Shown here: piece after piece, positions 35,050-50,061 of the stretch
How positions within the stretch are numbered: the first letter of the stretch is position 1
Layout: each line of letters opens with the position of its first letter
Assembly (NCBI GenBank): GCA_963921825.1
Contig: OY997588.1
Span: 121,715,329 to 121,779,328, forward strand
Reading direction: 5' to 3'
DNA: 64,000 nt
From: Erodium maritimum
Taxonomy: Eukaryota; Streptophyta; Magnoliopsida; Geraniales; Geraniaceae
The notes under the pieces: model-generated
What the model was told of the DNA's origin: nothing
The model's database searches: none
What the model saw: the letters and a program-made list of their open reading frames with translations, nothing else
Made by a program: the position numbers and the translations under genes

Positions 35050-37922
35050 TGTCACGCCCCAAATTCGGTATTGACCGGACCCGGGACGTGACTTAGTGAA
35101 ATCAAATAAAAACAGTTAAAAGAATATAAATGATATCTGATAAAGATGAAATAATATAAATCACTGGAAGTTCAAACTCTGAGCCCAAAGCTCAGTCAAA
35201 TACAATAGTCAAAAGAACAACGGTACGTCTCTACGAAACATAAAACTAAAGACCCCGACTCCCGGACTCTCGCTAGCCCCATGCCTCGCGATGTCCTCTA
35301 GTCCAGATCAAAGCTACTACCTGTAGAAAACACGGTAAGGGGTGAGCTTGACGCTCAGTATGGAAAAACCACGAGATCCGCATAAATACAAATTTACAAG
35401 AAAGCTTTTCCAGGATTTAAAGTTTGAATAAAAGAGCTGATAATTCGATGCGACACTTAAATCCTTCCAGAGTTAAAACCCATATAACTCAGACATTCCC
35501 AAGCTAACAGTGACCAACGTTAACCCAACGCTAACCACCACACCGAGGCAACACCGAAAGAACGACCAATGCAAGATTACCATAACCACAAGCATAACAG
35601 CACTCACAAACAAACACAGTCACACTCATTCAAAAAGCAAGGCATTCTCAACACAGAAGTCCACCCAATTGCACGGTCTCGGGAGCAACCCGCTCGGCCC
35701 AACGTAACCGCACGCAACTTTCCCCAACACAAAGTCGGGAGAGGCGGTCGACCTCATCGCGGAAAACAGGCCAAGCCTCTTCGCGGTACAACCTCATCGC
35801 GGAACACAGAGTTTTACCGATACACGGCAGGCAGGGAAAACGCCTCTTCGCGGAACAACCTCATCGCGGAACACAGGCCCAGCCTCTTCGCGGTACAACC
35901 TCATCGCGGAACACAGCGTTTTACCGATACACGGAAGGCAGGGAAAACGCCTCTTCGCGGAACAACCTCATCGCGGAACACATGCCCAATCTCTTCGGGG
36001 TACAACCTCATCGCGGAACACAGCGTTTTACCGAGTGCTAGTCGGAAGGTAGGGAAAACACCTCTTCGCGGGAGACAGCGTTTTACCGACTCAAGGTCGG
36101 AAGGTAGGGAAACCACCTTCATCATGTAACCAGTCACAATCACAATCATGCTCACACCAATATCACGCACTTACCATCACTTACCGACACCACACTCAAC
36201 GTGGTCACCCCACCGGCTTAACCGGTATCCGTTCCCCAATACCCACATTTCAACACGTCAAATAAACCGAAAATAACCACTCAAGTCACTACTATGCATC
36301 ACTAGTTTCAACTCTACTCGTTTTCATGTTCGTTAATTTTTAACCGTTCAAACAACACAAAGTGCACGTTCAAATACAATCATCAAACAATCTTACAGGC
36401 ACGACATGGCCGGATTCTACCAGCACGGCATACCAACACCTACGGCACGACATGGCTCGTAGGTCGTTCGCAATTTATAAAGCTACTCTAGTTAATCACA
36501 TCATATATGCATACTAGTTATTTATTCGGTTATTGGGTTTCCCTATATGCATTCTAATACGCTCGTAAAAAGTAGGATTTCTGAGGTATTCCCCACCTCT
36601 CAGTCTCTATCTGGGTCGCCTAGCTGCTGACGTCCGTGCTTACTCCGGTCTTCTCCATGCTCGGGGTAAAAGCCTGGTTTTAACACAAAAAGGCACAGTC
36701 ATCAGTCCCGGTGCAGTCCGTAACAGTCCTCTAAGTTATCATATTAGTCCTTTAAATTGTCCGAAGTTTTTGGATTTATTTGATTTTAGTCCTTTTATTT
36801 AATTAAATTATTAAAATTTTGTCCTGACCCGACCCGACCCGAGTCCGACCCGAACCCGGTCCGAATCTGGAAACCGGATCCGAAACCGACCCGGATCCGA
36901 TTCCAGACCCGAACCGACCCGAGCCCGACCCACACCCGGATCCAGACCCGAGTCCAGACCCAAGTCAGGATCCATACCCGAGCCTGAATCCATTCCAGGC
37001 CCGAGGCCCAGATCAAGTCCAGGCCCAGATCCGAGGCCTGCGTCTAGTCCTGGCCCAAGCCCGAGGCTCGATTCTGGGCCGAACCGTGAACGGAGACGAT
37101 GACGGCGAGGGTTCCGGTCCAGTTCCGACGACGACGGCGTTAGGTGAGCTCGGGTGGGTTCTTCACGGTGGTGGAGGCGTTAGGAGGTTCGGGATAACGA
37201 GGGGAGGTCGGTAGAGCTATTCCCGAGCTCCTCCGCTCCAGATCTGATGGCGTCAACGCTTCGCCGGCGTTGAGACACCAGATATGGAGCTCGAAGTTCC
37301 GGCGAACCTCTCCAACCCAAAAACGACCACCTCGAGCTCACGTGGGTTTGAATTTCTGGAAAATGAGGGACGGGAAAGACGAATCAGGCCGTGAAAGAGG
37401 CTCACCGTCTCTGATTCAACCGATTCCGGTGAGGCGAAGCTCGAATCGAAAAGGGGCGGTGCTGGTTCGTCGCGATTTGAGGGAGAAGAAGGGAAAGGAA
37501 GAGGGTTTTCTGGGTTTCAGGCACGGTCGTGGTTTGGTAAGAAGAAGAAGAAGAAGAAGAAGATGGAGGAGGAACGAGATCGGGACGGCGTCGAGCTTGG
37601 TTATGGTTCGAGAGAGAGAGTGGACACGAGAGGAAGACGAAGGGGCTCTCGGGATTCGTGCGCTGAAGTGAGGAGGCGAGGGGTCGTGCGTAGGGTTAGC
37701 TCGCGCGGCCTAGGCGTTGGCGCGTTGAGCTCGGTCACTGACCGGGCCTGATCTAGCTCGGCCCAAGTGGCTGGGTATGGGCTGGCCCAGGCCTACTCCT
37801 CCCTTTTCCCCTTTTATTTTATTTTATTTCTTTTTTAAAAAATAACGATCCAAAAATCAACTCGTTCCCCATCCTCGACGTTCCAAACAATAAATTAAGC
37901 TATTAAATCCCCGGTCTTTACA
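35050..37922 (-). repeat. 3' LTR of the gypsy element (2873 bp)
   Basis: Begins TGTCACGCCCCAAATTCGGT and ends CCCCGGTCTTTACA. It contains the 107-bp cassette repeats at 35750-36110 and GACCCGA-rich DNA at 36825-36980. It retains the empty target site (TTTATTTAA near 36791) of the TIR element found in the sister LTR. Confidence 0.9.
35751..36118. repeat. LTR cassette repeat, period about 107 bp
   Basis: CCTCTTCGCGGTACAACCTC recurs at 35776, 35883 and 35990, with CCTCATCGCGGAACACA spacers between. A shorter version is in the sister LTR at about 43818-44118, where the copy number differs. Confidence 0.85.
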
Positions 37923-37940
37923 GTCTATCCCCCTTAAAGG
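37923..37940 (-). promoter_or_regulatory. Polypurine tract (PPT)
   Basis: The minus strand reads TTTAAGGGGGATAGAC directly before the 3' LTR. This is the primer site for plus-strand DNA synthesis. Confidence 0.8.
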
Positions 37941-38284
37941 AATTTCGTCGCTGAAATTTAAAACGAACGTACTCCACTTCAACCTACCTCACGGAAAGTC
38001 CGATTAAAACTCCCAGTCCATTGTCACCCAAACCCACGGAACCACATAGACCAGTTAGTCGATACCGGAATCCACCGTCGGTAGAGACGTCGCGCCGACA
38101 CACGCGGCTTGGTCGAGATATCCTATACCGGAACCGTCCGTCGGTATAGGTATCATGCCGGAACAATTCTCACATCGCACTTAAAGCGGATCCAACACAC
38201 ATACACTTCTCCTCCACTAATCACTTCACTTCTTTAAGCATAGCGCAACATCATACCATAAGGTAAGCCCACGTCCCGTACCGC

Positions 38285-38645
38285 AGTCCCCGACCTACCA
38301 AACAATGCTTCGTACGGTGCCACAATGTTATTGTCCTGAAAGCGTTGTGGTAGTCGCACTTGGCTAACTGTTTCCGGACTCGACTAGATGGTGCTCTTAC
38401 TCCTACTATGCTCTCGTATGGGTCGTACTAGTTTCCGCGGAACATTGGCGTCGGCCTTTACTTGTTGACAACTGATGTGCATCGATCCAAACTTCTCATC
38501 TACTGCCCGTCCATACGTGACGATCGTATTGCCCGATCGCACCTCCATCGGTCGCCGGTCACAATCGATTGACGCCTCGCGTCTTGAGAGTCAGTCCATC
38601 CTTAGGATGGCATCGAAAGTCGTCAAGTTCAACACCAAAAAGGGG
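38285..38645 (-). pseudogene. pol remnants (protease end and integrase end)
   Basis: The minus strand at about 38640-38540 reads LTTFDAILRMD, a stop, then LSRREASIDCD. This is the C-terminal part of the gypsy aspartic protease region (FDAILGMDWL type), with Trp turned into a stop. At about 38330-38290, VAPYEALFGR is the integrase C-terminal signature (MAPYEALYGR type). Only about 200 bp separate them, so the RT, RNase H and catalytic integrase domains are deleted. Confidence 0.75.
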
Positions 38646-39269
38646 TACTAAGAAAAAGGACGGTCAGTTACTCTACTCTCACACGTACGGTACGCCCACG
38701 TGAAACCGTAACGTACTTAGCTCGGGTGTCAAGACACAGGGAACGCATCAAGGTTCTACTCTTAGGCCTTCACGTCTCCTCAGGTGTAAAGAAAAACAGA
38801 GGAATGTGGTGCATGTGGGTTATGGGTCCACCACGCTTCCGCTGCGCCACTATGATCTTATCACCACTCGTCCATCTCCTCTGGTCGTTCTGGCGGCGGA
38901 CGGGTATTTCTACGGTCCTCCGTCGCTCGGGTACTATTCGCTGACGAATACTCAACGAACGCTTGATACCTCATAATTCGGTTCTCTTCACTCTCTCAAC
39001 ACGCTTGAAGAAAGACAGACCAATACGGGAAGGTCATTGAGACAGATAACGGTCCGCTACTCCCCTTTCTCACTCACGACTGACAATATTCGACACCATC
39101 GCACCCTCAACTCGCGTGCCAAGGTATAGGGTGAGCTCAACAGTTCTAATTTCCGTCCCAACATTTCAATAACCGAGGAGAAAAGAACGAGTGGGGTACC
39201 CCAAAATCAAATGAAACAACACTCAAAATTTAAACGGTAAGCACGTACCCTGATCGATCTCATGCTCGG

Positions 39270-40760
39270 GATGGTTTCCCTCAGCTCGACAATCGGTGAT
39301 GGCATAAGCTCTTCCCTGTGAAGTCCATGGTCCCTGCCTCGGTGGTGGTGGAGGGAGGGCCACCTACTGAGCAGGCCTTTGCTACTGCCTCGGCGTTGGC
39401 GCACTCGCAGCTGGTCGCGGGGGTCTCGACGGCTGCGTCTGGCGCTGCCGAAACTAGGGTGCCTGAACAGGGTGCGACTGCTGCGGTAGCTGCGCTGATG
39501 TCTCTCTGTCTGACGAAAGGCACTTCATCTTCATGTGGCCAAACTGTCCACAACTGAAACACAGGCGCTCTCCGCCGCTCGGCCTCCCCACCGACCCGGT
39601 ATGGATGCTAGCGGGGCGAGCAACAGTGCTCGCGCCCTCTGGGCAATCCCTGCTCAGATGTCCTCGTCGATGGAAACGGTAACACTCTAGTCCCACATCG
39701 GACGCTGCCGGTCCCACTGAAGCTACGGATCCTATCGATATCGGCCCACTGAACTGCTACTAAGGTCGGAAAGATCCAACAGTCCTATGTCGTCTCGAGT
39801 CCCTCATCTACGACGGTCTCAAAAAATCGCTCGGTCTCGAACGACTCTCCCTGGATCTAGAGATCTCGCTGAGGCGCCGCTCCACGGCCAGTGCCTGGTC
39901 CACCATCTCGGTGTACACCCGAGTCCTAAAGGCGGCAAGTCAATCATGGATCGGGGCGATGATTCCCTCCTCGAAACGCCTGCACCGGTTCGCCTCGGTC
40001 GACACCATCTCTGGGGCGAACCGGGATAACGCAGTGAATCTAGACTCGTACTCAGATATGGTCTACGTGCCCTGACGCAGATCCAAGAACTACCTGTGTC
40101 GGTCGTCTCGCGCGGACTCTGGAAAGAACTGCTCCAAAAATACATCTCAGAATCGGCCATAGTCATCTCCGACCCGTTCCTCAACACGCTCCCACCAATG
40201 GAAAGCGTCATCCTTCAACTGATGAGCTGCAAAGGACACTCTCAGATGTCCATCTTTAATGCCGGAGGTGTTCAGGTTCCGGGTGACCTTCTGCAACCAC
40301 GTCTCAGCCACCTCGGGGTCGGGCTCCCCGGCGAAAGTAGGCGTACCCATCTTGATGAAGTCCATTAGTGCACGGGATATGTGACTATCTGCCTGACTCG
40401 GCCTCGCAACTGTGGTAGCTGCAGGTTTGGTATCTCTCTGGGCGATGGCTGCCACAAAACCCTGCATGGTGCGGGTCAGCTCATCCAGAGCGGTAGCCGT
40501 TGTCCTCCTCGTCACTGGAGGAACTCTGGACGGATGTCATAGTGATCCAGCATCACTCCCATCAGACTCCTCTGGAGTCAAATCCCAGGAATCCTCTGCC
40601 TCTACCGGCTCAGTCTGCTCCATGACTGGCGGGGCTCTGGACGGAAGTCTCGATGGCCCAGTTTCCCCTGCCGCCTCAATGGCAGGTGGCTGACCTCGAC
40701 CTCCAGCTGATCGACTACGGCTACCTCGTGGGACGTAGACGTGTGCCATGCGGTCCATTC
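39270..40760 (-). pseudogene. Degenerate gypsy gag with zinc knuckles
   Basis: The start is near 40758 (MDRMAHVYVPRGSRSRSAGG). The retrotransposon gag domain follows: RALMDFIKMGTPTFAGEPDP at about 40370, DDAFHWWERVE at about 40190, and, after a frame change, SEYESRFTALSRFAPEMVST and YTEMVDQALAVERRL (40050-39880). Two knuckle motifs come last: CYRFHRRGHLSRDC (second Cys lost) and CFSCGQFGHMKMKC (about 39680-39530). Several stops and at least two frameshifts disrupt it. The family normally forms the particle that packages element RNA. Confidence 0.88.
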
Positions 40761-40885
40761 ACTGCATGGTAACACACATAGGTTCAGCTTCTCAATAACT
40801 CTTAAAGGTGACTCACTCAAGACACTAACGTTCACACACGCTCAGCAAAAACTTGAACTGCTCTCTAGATACTTTAATTTACTCT

Positions 40886-42559
<1,674 letters not shown>

Positions 42560-43119
42560 ACCTATCACACAATCGCACAAAGGAAACAACACGTCTCACA
42601 ATTCAGCCACACAATCACTCAAGTGCAACCAGCAATGTAACAAGCTTACACACAACCAACCGGTCTACACTTTCACAACGCATATCAAATCCTCACAATC
42701 TCAACCCTACTCAATATCACAGGTTGTAAAAACTTATTCTTGTAGCAAAAGTACATGTTGATATCATATCATTACAACTCGGTTCAAGCGTCCCCGAACT
42801 ACGTTGTAACCATCTGACATCTCCACTACCATGATTTGCTGCAGTCAAATCATAATATGACATACACTCCAATTTTACAGAAAATTTCGGCATGACTCGC
42901 TGGAAAGCTTTACAAACCATCCGCGTATGCGGGACACACAATCCACATCCAAACAACACACAATGAACACTCCATCATGCAGTCCACAATACATTAACCA
43001 CAGCAAAACGGCATGCCACTCGTCAACCAACAATAACAACACACGACACTCCTAACGACCCAACTACCCACCTAGTGACGTACGGTCCGAGGTTTTTGAA
43101 AAATCAAAAATGAAACCGG

Positions 43120-43131
43120 GCTCTGATACCA
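43120..43131 (-). promoter_or_regulatory. Primer binding site, initiator Met-tRNA
   Basis: The minus strand reads TGGTATCAGAGC, complementary to the 3' end of plant initiator Met-tRNA, three bases inside the 5' LTR border at 43135. Confidence 0.92.
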
Positions 43132-43134
43132 AAT

Positions 43135-46100
43135 TGTTACGCCCCAAATCCGGTATTGACCGGACCCGAGACGTGACTTAGAGAAATCAAATAAAAACAG
43201 TTAAAAGAAGATAAATGATATCTGATAAAGATGAAATAATATAAATCACATGAAGTTCAAACTCTGAGTCCCAAGCTCAGTCAAATACAATAGTCAAAAG
43301 AACAACGGTACGTCTCTACGAAACATAAAACTAAAGACCCGGACTCTCGCTAGCCCCATGCCCCGCGATATCCTCTAGTCCAGATCAAAGCTACTACCTG
43401 TAGAAAACACGGTAAGGGGTGAGCTTGACGCTCAGTAGGGAAAAACCACGAGATCCGCATAAATACAAATTTACAAGAAAGCTTTTCCAGGATTTAAAGT
43501 TTGAATAAAAGAGCTGATAATTCGATGCGACACTTAAATCCTTCCAGAGTTAAAACCCATATCACTCAGACATTCCCAAGCTAACAGCTCCCAACGCTAA
43601 CCACCACACCGAGGCAACACCGAAAGAACAACCAATGCAAGATTACCATAACCACAAGCATAACAACACTCACAAACAAACACAGTCACACTCATTCAAA
43701 AAGCAAGGCATTCTCAACATAGCAGTCCACCCAATTGCACGGTCTTGGGAGCAACCCGCTCGGCCCAGCGTAGTCGCACGCAACTTTCCCCAACACAAAG
43801 TCGGGAGAGACGGTCGACCTCATCGCGGAACACAGGCCCAGCCTCTTCGCGGTACAACCTCATCGCGGAACACAGAGTTTTACTGATACACGGAAGGCAG
43901 GGAAAACGCCTCTTCGCGGAACAACCTCATCGCGGAACACACGCCCAGCCTCTTCACGATACAACCTCATCGTGGAACACAGCGTTTTACCGATACACGG
44001 AAGGCAGGGAAAACGCCTCTTCGCGGAACACAGCGTTTTACCGAGTGCTAGTCGGAAGGTAGGGAAAACACCTCTTCGCGGGACACAACGTTTTACCGAC
44101 TCAAGGTCGGAAGGTAGGGAAACCACCTTTATCATGTAACCAGTCACAACCACAATCACAATCACAATCATGTTCACGCCAATATCACGCACTTACCATC
44201 ACTTACCGACACCACACTCAACGTGGTCACCCCATCGGCTTAACCGGTATCTGTCCCCCAATACCCACATTTCAACACGTCAAATAAACCGGAAATAACC
44301 ACTCAAGTCACTACTATGCATCACTAGTTTCAACTCTACTCGTTTTCATGTTCGTTAATTATTAACCGTTCAAACAACACAGAGTGCACGTTCAAATAAA
44401 ATCATCAAACAATCCTACAGGCACGACATGGCCTGATTCTACCAGCACTACATACCAACACCTACGGTACGACATGGCTCGTAGGTCGTTCGCAGTTTAT
44501 AAAGCTACTCTAGTTAATCACATCCTATATGCATACTAGTTATTTATCTGGTTATTAGGTTTCCCTATATGCATTCTAATACGCTCATAAAAATTAGGGT
44601 TTCCGAGGTATTCCCTACCTCTCAGTCTCTATCTGGATCGCCTAGCTGCTGACGTCCTTGCCTACTCCGGTCTTCTCCGTGCTCGGGGTAAAAGCCTGGT
44701 TTTAACACAAAAAGGGACGGTCATCAGTCCCGGTCCAGTCCGTAACAGTCTTCTAAGTTATCAGATCAGTCCTTTAAATTGTCCGAAGTCCTTGGATTTA
44801 TCTTATTTTAGTCCTTTTATTTAAGGGTAAATTACAAATACATACCCCATACTTTACACGATTAACCGATACCTACCCCAATCTTTTTTTGTAACCGATA
44901 CCTACTCAATTGTTACCGAGATATAACAGATAGCCCCTGCCGTCCAACTCCGTCAGTCTCTTTTTTGTTAAATGACGAATATACCCTCAACAAACTTTGA
45001 ATATTACATAATCATGCCATTTTGTTATTTATTTAGTTTTTATTTATTTTAAATAAACTCTTTCTCCTTCCTTTTTCGTCATCTCTCTCTACTGTATCTC
45101 TCCTTCCTCTCTCCTCCCTCTCTCTCCTCCTCATCTCTCCTCTCTCTCCTCCCTTTACCGTCGCCGCCCTTCTCTCCATCAACATTCAACACCCCTTCCA
45201 CTCTCTCATCATTTCTATTCATATGGCTCTATGTGGGTTTGATTTTTGAGACCATGAATCTTATTTTCGAAAATACAACTCAATAAAAACACCCTCATAA
45301 TTTTGATTTCTGATTTTTGAGACCATGAAAGCCCCAAATCCCTGACCCAAAACCAGTTGCTCAGTTTCAACGATTGCAGGAGATTAGTGAAGGAAAGATA
45401 GATGAGAAATGGGGGAAGAATATCTGAAATTTTCAGATCTGAGCGCATATTTGGGTTGGGTTTTTAATCTGAATCTGGAAATGGAGTGAGTTGGTTGCTG
45501 GGTTTGAAGCCGTCGACGGCCACCAAGTTCGTCGGATATGCAACTCTTTCTTCGCCATTCCATTTCACCTGTTTTCTATTTTTTTTGCTTGAAATCGGTA
45601 GGTTGAAGACGTGACTCTGAAATTGATGTTGAGGTTGAATAAGAAGATGATTTAGAAGCTAAGTTAGGGTTCATTGTTGTTCATTCATGTATATTGAAAC
45701 TGATATGGAAGGAGATCTGTGGTTTAAAAACTTAGTTTGGATAAAAAAATTCAATTTTTAGGGTTCGATTTTAAATTTTTGGAAGGAGATCTGGGGTTCG
45801 ATTTTCATTTTTTTTGTTCATTGAACTGATTGTTCTTTTCTTTGGAAGGAGGTCTGGGATTCGATTCAAGTTTTTCAATTGTTGAACTGAGTTTGAGTTT
45901 CGTTTGTCAATTATTTTTTTGTGTAAATTAAAATCAGATATAAAAAAAAGTAAAAACAATAATATAAAGGAAAAAGAATTTATTATTCCTTTTTAATCAA
46001 AACAGATCATTTTTTATTTTTTTATTATTTTTTATTAAAAAATGAATTAAAAATAAATAAAGCTGATTTAAAAAATAAATACTGATGTAAAAAAATAAAA

Positions 46101-47450
46101 AAAATTAAATTAAATATATAAAACAGAATTAATAAAATATTTATAAGAAATGATTTATAAATAAGTGATGGTATTTTCGTAAATATTTGAAAGATGTAGT
46201 TGGATTAGGGTTAAGGGTATTATGGGTATTTTTGAAAAAAACTAACAAAAAATGGATGGAAAATCAGACGGCATGGGCTATCTGTTATATTTCGGTAACA
46301 ATTGAGTAGGTATCGGTTACAAAAAAATATTGGGGTAGGTATCGGTTACAAAAAAAGATTGGGGTAGGTTTCGGTTAATCGTGTAAAGTATGGGGTATGT
46401 ATTTGTAATTTACCCTTTATTTAATTAATTTATTAAAATTTTGTCCTGACCCGGCCCGACCCGAATCCGGAAACCGGATTCGAAACCGACCCGGACCCGT
46501 GCCTGACCAAGACCCGAGTCCAGACCCAAGTCAGGATCCATACCCGAGCTTGAATCCAATCCAAGCCCGAGGCCCAGATCCAAGGCCTGCGTCTAGTCCT
46601 AGCCCAAGCCCGAGGCTCGATTCTGGCTCGAACCGTGAACGGAGACGATGGCGGCTAGGGTTCTGGTCTAGTTCCGGCGGCGTCAGGTGAGCTCGGGTGG
46701 GTTCTTCACGGTGGTGGAGGCGTCAGGAGGTTCAGGATAACGAGGGGAGGTCGGCAGAGCTATTCCCGAGCTCCTCCGCTCCATATCCGACGGCGTGAAC
46801 GCTTCGTCGGCGTTGAGACACCATATCTGGAGCTCGAAGTTCCGGCGAACCTCTCCAACCCAAAAACGACCACCTCGTGCTCACGTGGGTTTGAATTTCT
46901 AGAAAAGGAGGGACGGGTAAGACGAATCAAGCCGTGAAAGAGGCTCACCGTCTCTGATTCAAATGATTCCGGTGAGGTGAAGCTCGAATCGAAAAGGGGT
47001 GGTGCTGGTTCGTCGCTATTCGAGGGAGAAGAAGGGAAAGGAAGAGGGTTTTCTGGGTTTTAGGCACGGTCGTGGTTTGGTAAGCAGAAGAAGAAGATGA
47101 TGGAGGAGGAACGAGATCGGGACGGCAACGAGCTTGGTTCTGGTTCGAGAGAGAGAGGACGCGAGAGGAAGACGAAGGGGCTCTCGGGATTCGTGCACTG
47201 AAGTGAGGAGGCGAGGGGTCGTGCGTAGGGTTAGCTCGCGCGGCCTGGGCTTTGGCGCGTTGGGGTCGGTCACTGACCGGGCCTGGTCTGGCTCGGCCCA
47301 AGTGGCTGGGTCTGGGCTGGCCTAAGCCTACTCCTCCCTTTTCCCCTTTTTTTTGATTTTTTTTTAAAAACCGATCCAAAAATCAACTCGTTCCCTAACC
47401 CTCGACGTTCCAAACAATAAATTAAGTTATTAAAATCCCCGGTCTTTACA
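43135..47450 (-). repeat. 5' LTR of the gypsy element (interrupted by a TIR element)
   Basis: Begins TGTTACGCCCCAAATCCGGT (one mismatch to the other LTR's TGTCACG) and ends CCCCGGTCTTTACA. After removing the 1591-bp insert and one TSD copy it is about 2.72 kb, colinear with the other LTR. Confidence 0.9.
44816..46424. mobile_element. 1591-bp MULE-type TIR element in the LTR, 9-bp TSD
   Basis: The element spans 44825-46415. It starts GGGTAAATTACAAATACATA and ends with the inverse (TTGTAATTTACCC). The TSD is TTTATTTAA on both sides (44816-44824, 46416-46424) and is present once in the sister LTR. Subterminal repeats of AACCGATACCTACCCC sit in both arms. The interior (45050-45560) is CT-rich, then gene-like, with no recognised protein. 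Three imperfect copies of TTTGGAAGGAGATCTGGGGT lie near 45700-45860. Confidence 0.92.
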
Positions 47451-47455
47451 ACTAC

Positions 47456-47890
47456 CACTTCCCATTTCGTTCTTCTGGGTTTGGGGACGGCAACATTCTC
47501 GGTCAAAAATATTATCTCGAAGAGTATCTTTCTTACTTAGCTCTACACGTAATATGTTTGGACGACTGGTGTCAGCGTTTCCATATAACAATTGATAGGC
47601 CTCAAGCCTAGCATCATTTGTTATCGCTATTGGCTTAAAAACTCCACAAGAAATACCTTCAAACTCATACATCTGGTAACTGACTTTCAATTCTATGTCG
47701 TTTTTGTCCACTCCAATCTTCTCATACAATGTTTCCAGCAACAACTCTACTGAATCATTAACAACGAAACTAATTAATTTACCATCAATACTAGGTATCC
47801 AAGTATACTTTCTTCACTGTATCTTGTATTCCTCACCACAATAAGCAAGCACTACTACTCGCCCCTTTCTTACACGAATTAAAAACAAAA
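47456..47890 (-). pseudogene. MULE transposase N-terminal half
   Basis: The minus strand reads SVELLLETLYEKIGVDKNDI and ELKVSYQMYEF, as in the N-terminal region of MuDR-like transposases that precedes the zinc-ribbon and DDE domains. It runs into the TSD ACTAC of the gypsy element and continues at 35049 downward. An upstream in-frame stop near 47810 indicates decay. Confidence 0.7.
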
Positions 47891-48266
47891 CATCACAAAG
47901 CATTACTCTAAAACTGTATCATTTCTTCGCAGTATCGGTTTATTACATATCCCTAGTACCAATTTATTTTATCTTAGTATCTGGTTTTTACACATCCCTA
48001 TTATCGGTTTATATTAGGGGAATTTTGCATATGCAGATGCAGATGAAGATTCAATTCAATAGTTCGCTTCCGTTTTCGTTTCAATAGTGTTCGTAACATT
48101 CGAAATTCATATTAAATAAAATCTACACATACATACAGACATACCTCTGAAAATTGTAAGGTGGGAATGACGAATGGAATTGAAAAAAAAAATTAGTGTT
48201 CTAGTACTCATTGATAAGGTTCGGTACAGAATTTTGAGTTCTTCCAAGAAGACGGTAACCTTAAGG

Positions 48267-48348
48267 AGAAGAAGAAGAAGAAGAAGAAGAAGAAGAAGAA
48301 GAAGAAGAAGAAGAAGAAGAAGAAGAAGAAGAAGAAGAAGAAGAAGAA
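48267..48348 (+). repeat. (GAA)n microsatellite
   Basis: About 27 GAA units, upstream of the MULE transposase N-terminal half on the minus strand. Confidence 0.95.
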
Positions 48349-49857
48349 CTCCGAGCCTCTTGTCATTTCACGGTCAGCAATAGTCGACAACAACCAGGAA
48401 CGAACGCAACACCGAATGGAGAAGAAAAAGAAACTAGAAAAAAAAGAAATAAATAAAACAAAAAACATGTTAGTAATAAAGAGTAAAGATAGGAATGTCC
48501 AAAACCATTTAAAGTGCGGGCTAGGCACCACATTTTTTTTTGATAAGGCTAACCTCCTAACATATTTTTATTGGAGGGCTATTTAACTAATTACCCATGC
48601 GACTACTAGTTAAGGATAGTAAATCTGGATTCAACAGGAGCATGTCGAGTGGCGAAGCTCTTAGACTAACATATATTATCCTCCATCTATTGGAATATCG
48701 ATGAGGCGTGTTCTGTTGACAAAATTCTAGAATTCATTGATATCTCCAGCTCCAACGTTCTCCAATGATCACTTCTCTTGGGTGATATACAAGAGGCGTA
48801 TAAATAAATGAAACATAGTGGCTCTGATTTTGCTTCTAGCATCCTCACCAAAACAAAGCGTGCTTTTATCTTCTTGACTCTCTCGAGTTTAAATAAATTC
48901 TCCTATCTATTGATTCCAAAATTCACAAGACATGACACAACTGCTAAATAAATTTATGATATGCTTTCGCATTTTGATTCTTGAATGAAGATATAAACTC
49001 GAACGATGCTACCTTTTATTTTACTCCCCTCCTAGAGGATGTTGAAACTCATTGTTGTTGGAGGTTAGTGTGAATTAGGCCACTAGAAAAGACCAAGTCT
49101 TCTTCAAGTTATCCTACCTCAAGATTATCTCGCATTTTCAAGGATTAATTTTCAAATTAACTATAAATACTTCAATATGTGATCATACAAACATGGTATA
49201 ATTACTAAAAGCTTTCATATTCTCATCCTTTTTGTTTTATCAGCAGATTTTTCAATATAAACCAAACTCTCGAAGTGAGAGACAAGGCCAAGGGCGTACC
49301 CTCAAAGTCGTTACAAACCAAGGAGCCGGAGCCCCCAAACAAATACTTGGGTCACAAGTTATAATAACCCCCCTTTACAATGAGATGTAAGCCAAACTAT
49401 CCTTCTAACCCTACTAACTTGTAGGACAAGTTAACACAGCAAATAACCCCCCTTTACAAAGAGTTGAGACCAAACCAAACCACAAAACCAACTTAGCCAA
49501 CCTTATGTACCCTAGAAACAGAATACAACATTACTAAAAATTAGCAACACCAAAGGATGGAACGAGGCCTAAACGTGCAAGACTTCACCAGATTTAATGT
49601 AAATTAAATTATTGACACAATTTGCAACAGAACACGTGCTCAAAAGGTGCTGCCACTTGAAGGAATTAGCCACGCAACTTCTTCATATCTATATGCATGT
49701 TACAAACACATTACAATATCTTCAAAACACATATTAAAAAATCCGATCATGCACTGCCACAAGCTAAATAATTTATAAAAATCACGGAAACATGAGACCC
49801 ACTTGGGATGGAACAAAAAAATGTTTTTTTTAATTGACAACACAATTTAAATTAAAA
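48349..49857. other. Intergenic DNA with possible LINE debris
   Basis: No intact ORF. ATAACCCCCCTTTACAA occurs twice (about 49365 and 49443) in similar context. T-rich sequence around 49220-49250 could be a decayed LINE tail. Otherwise nothing recognised. Confidence 0.35.
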
Positions 49858-49977
49858 TTAAAATGTAGAAGATTGATTAATCAATATATATATATACATG
49901 GGAAGAGAAATAATGAAGATGAAGAGGAGACAAAGCAGAGTCAGGTCCAGGAAAGCCATGGCCGTGCTGTGCCCCAT
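49858..49977 (-). CDS. Candidate 39-aa single-pass membrane peptide
   Basis: The ORF starts at the ATG at 49977 and opens MGHSTAMAFLDLTLLCLLFI, followed by FIISLPMYIYILINQSSTF to the stop. Residues about 8-34 form one hydrophobic helix with a short polar tail. The first 25 codons are GC-rich against an AT-rich background, and the reading frame stays clean. I do not recognise a family, and the longer in-frame start at 50061 is possible. There are no repeats for several hundred bases on either side. It may be a real small peptide or a chance frame. Confidence 0.3.
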   Translation of the reverse strand: MGHSTAMAFLDLTLLCLLFIFIISLPMYIYILINQSSTF

Positions 49978-50061
49978 CAGGCTAGGGTTTGAGAACAGCA
50001 TGCACATGGAGGGTTCAATTTTTACAACCTTTTCCACTTCTTTGTTGTCTCTACCTCTCAA

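Noticed and set aside
37270..37671. Arg-rich frames in the LTR (also 47134-47325)
   Set aside because: Occur in both LTRs with different lengths, and derive from AAG and CGA-rich repeats. No domain.
48174..48383. Poly-Arg / poly-Phe frames
   Set aside because: Created by the GAA microsatellite.
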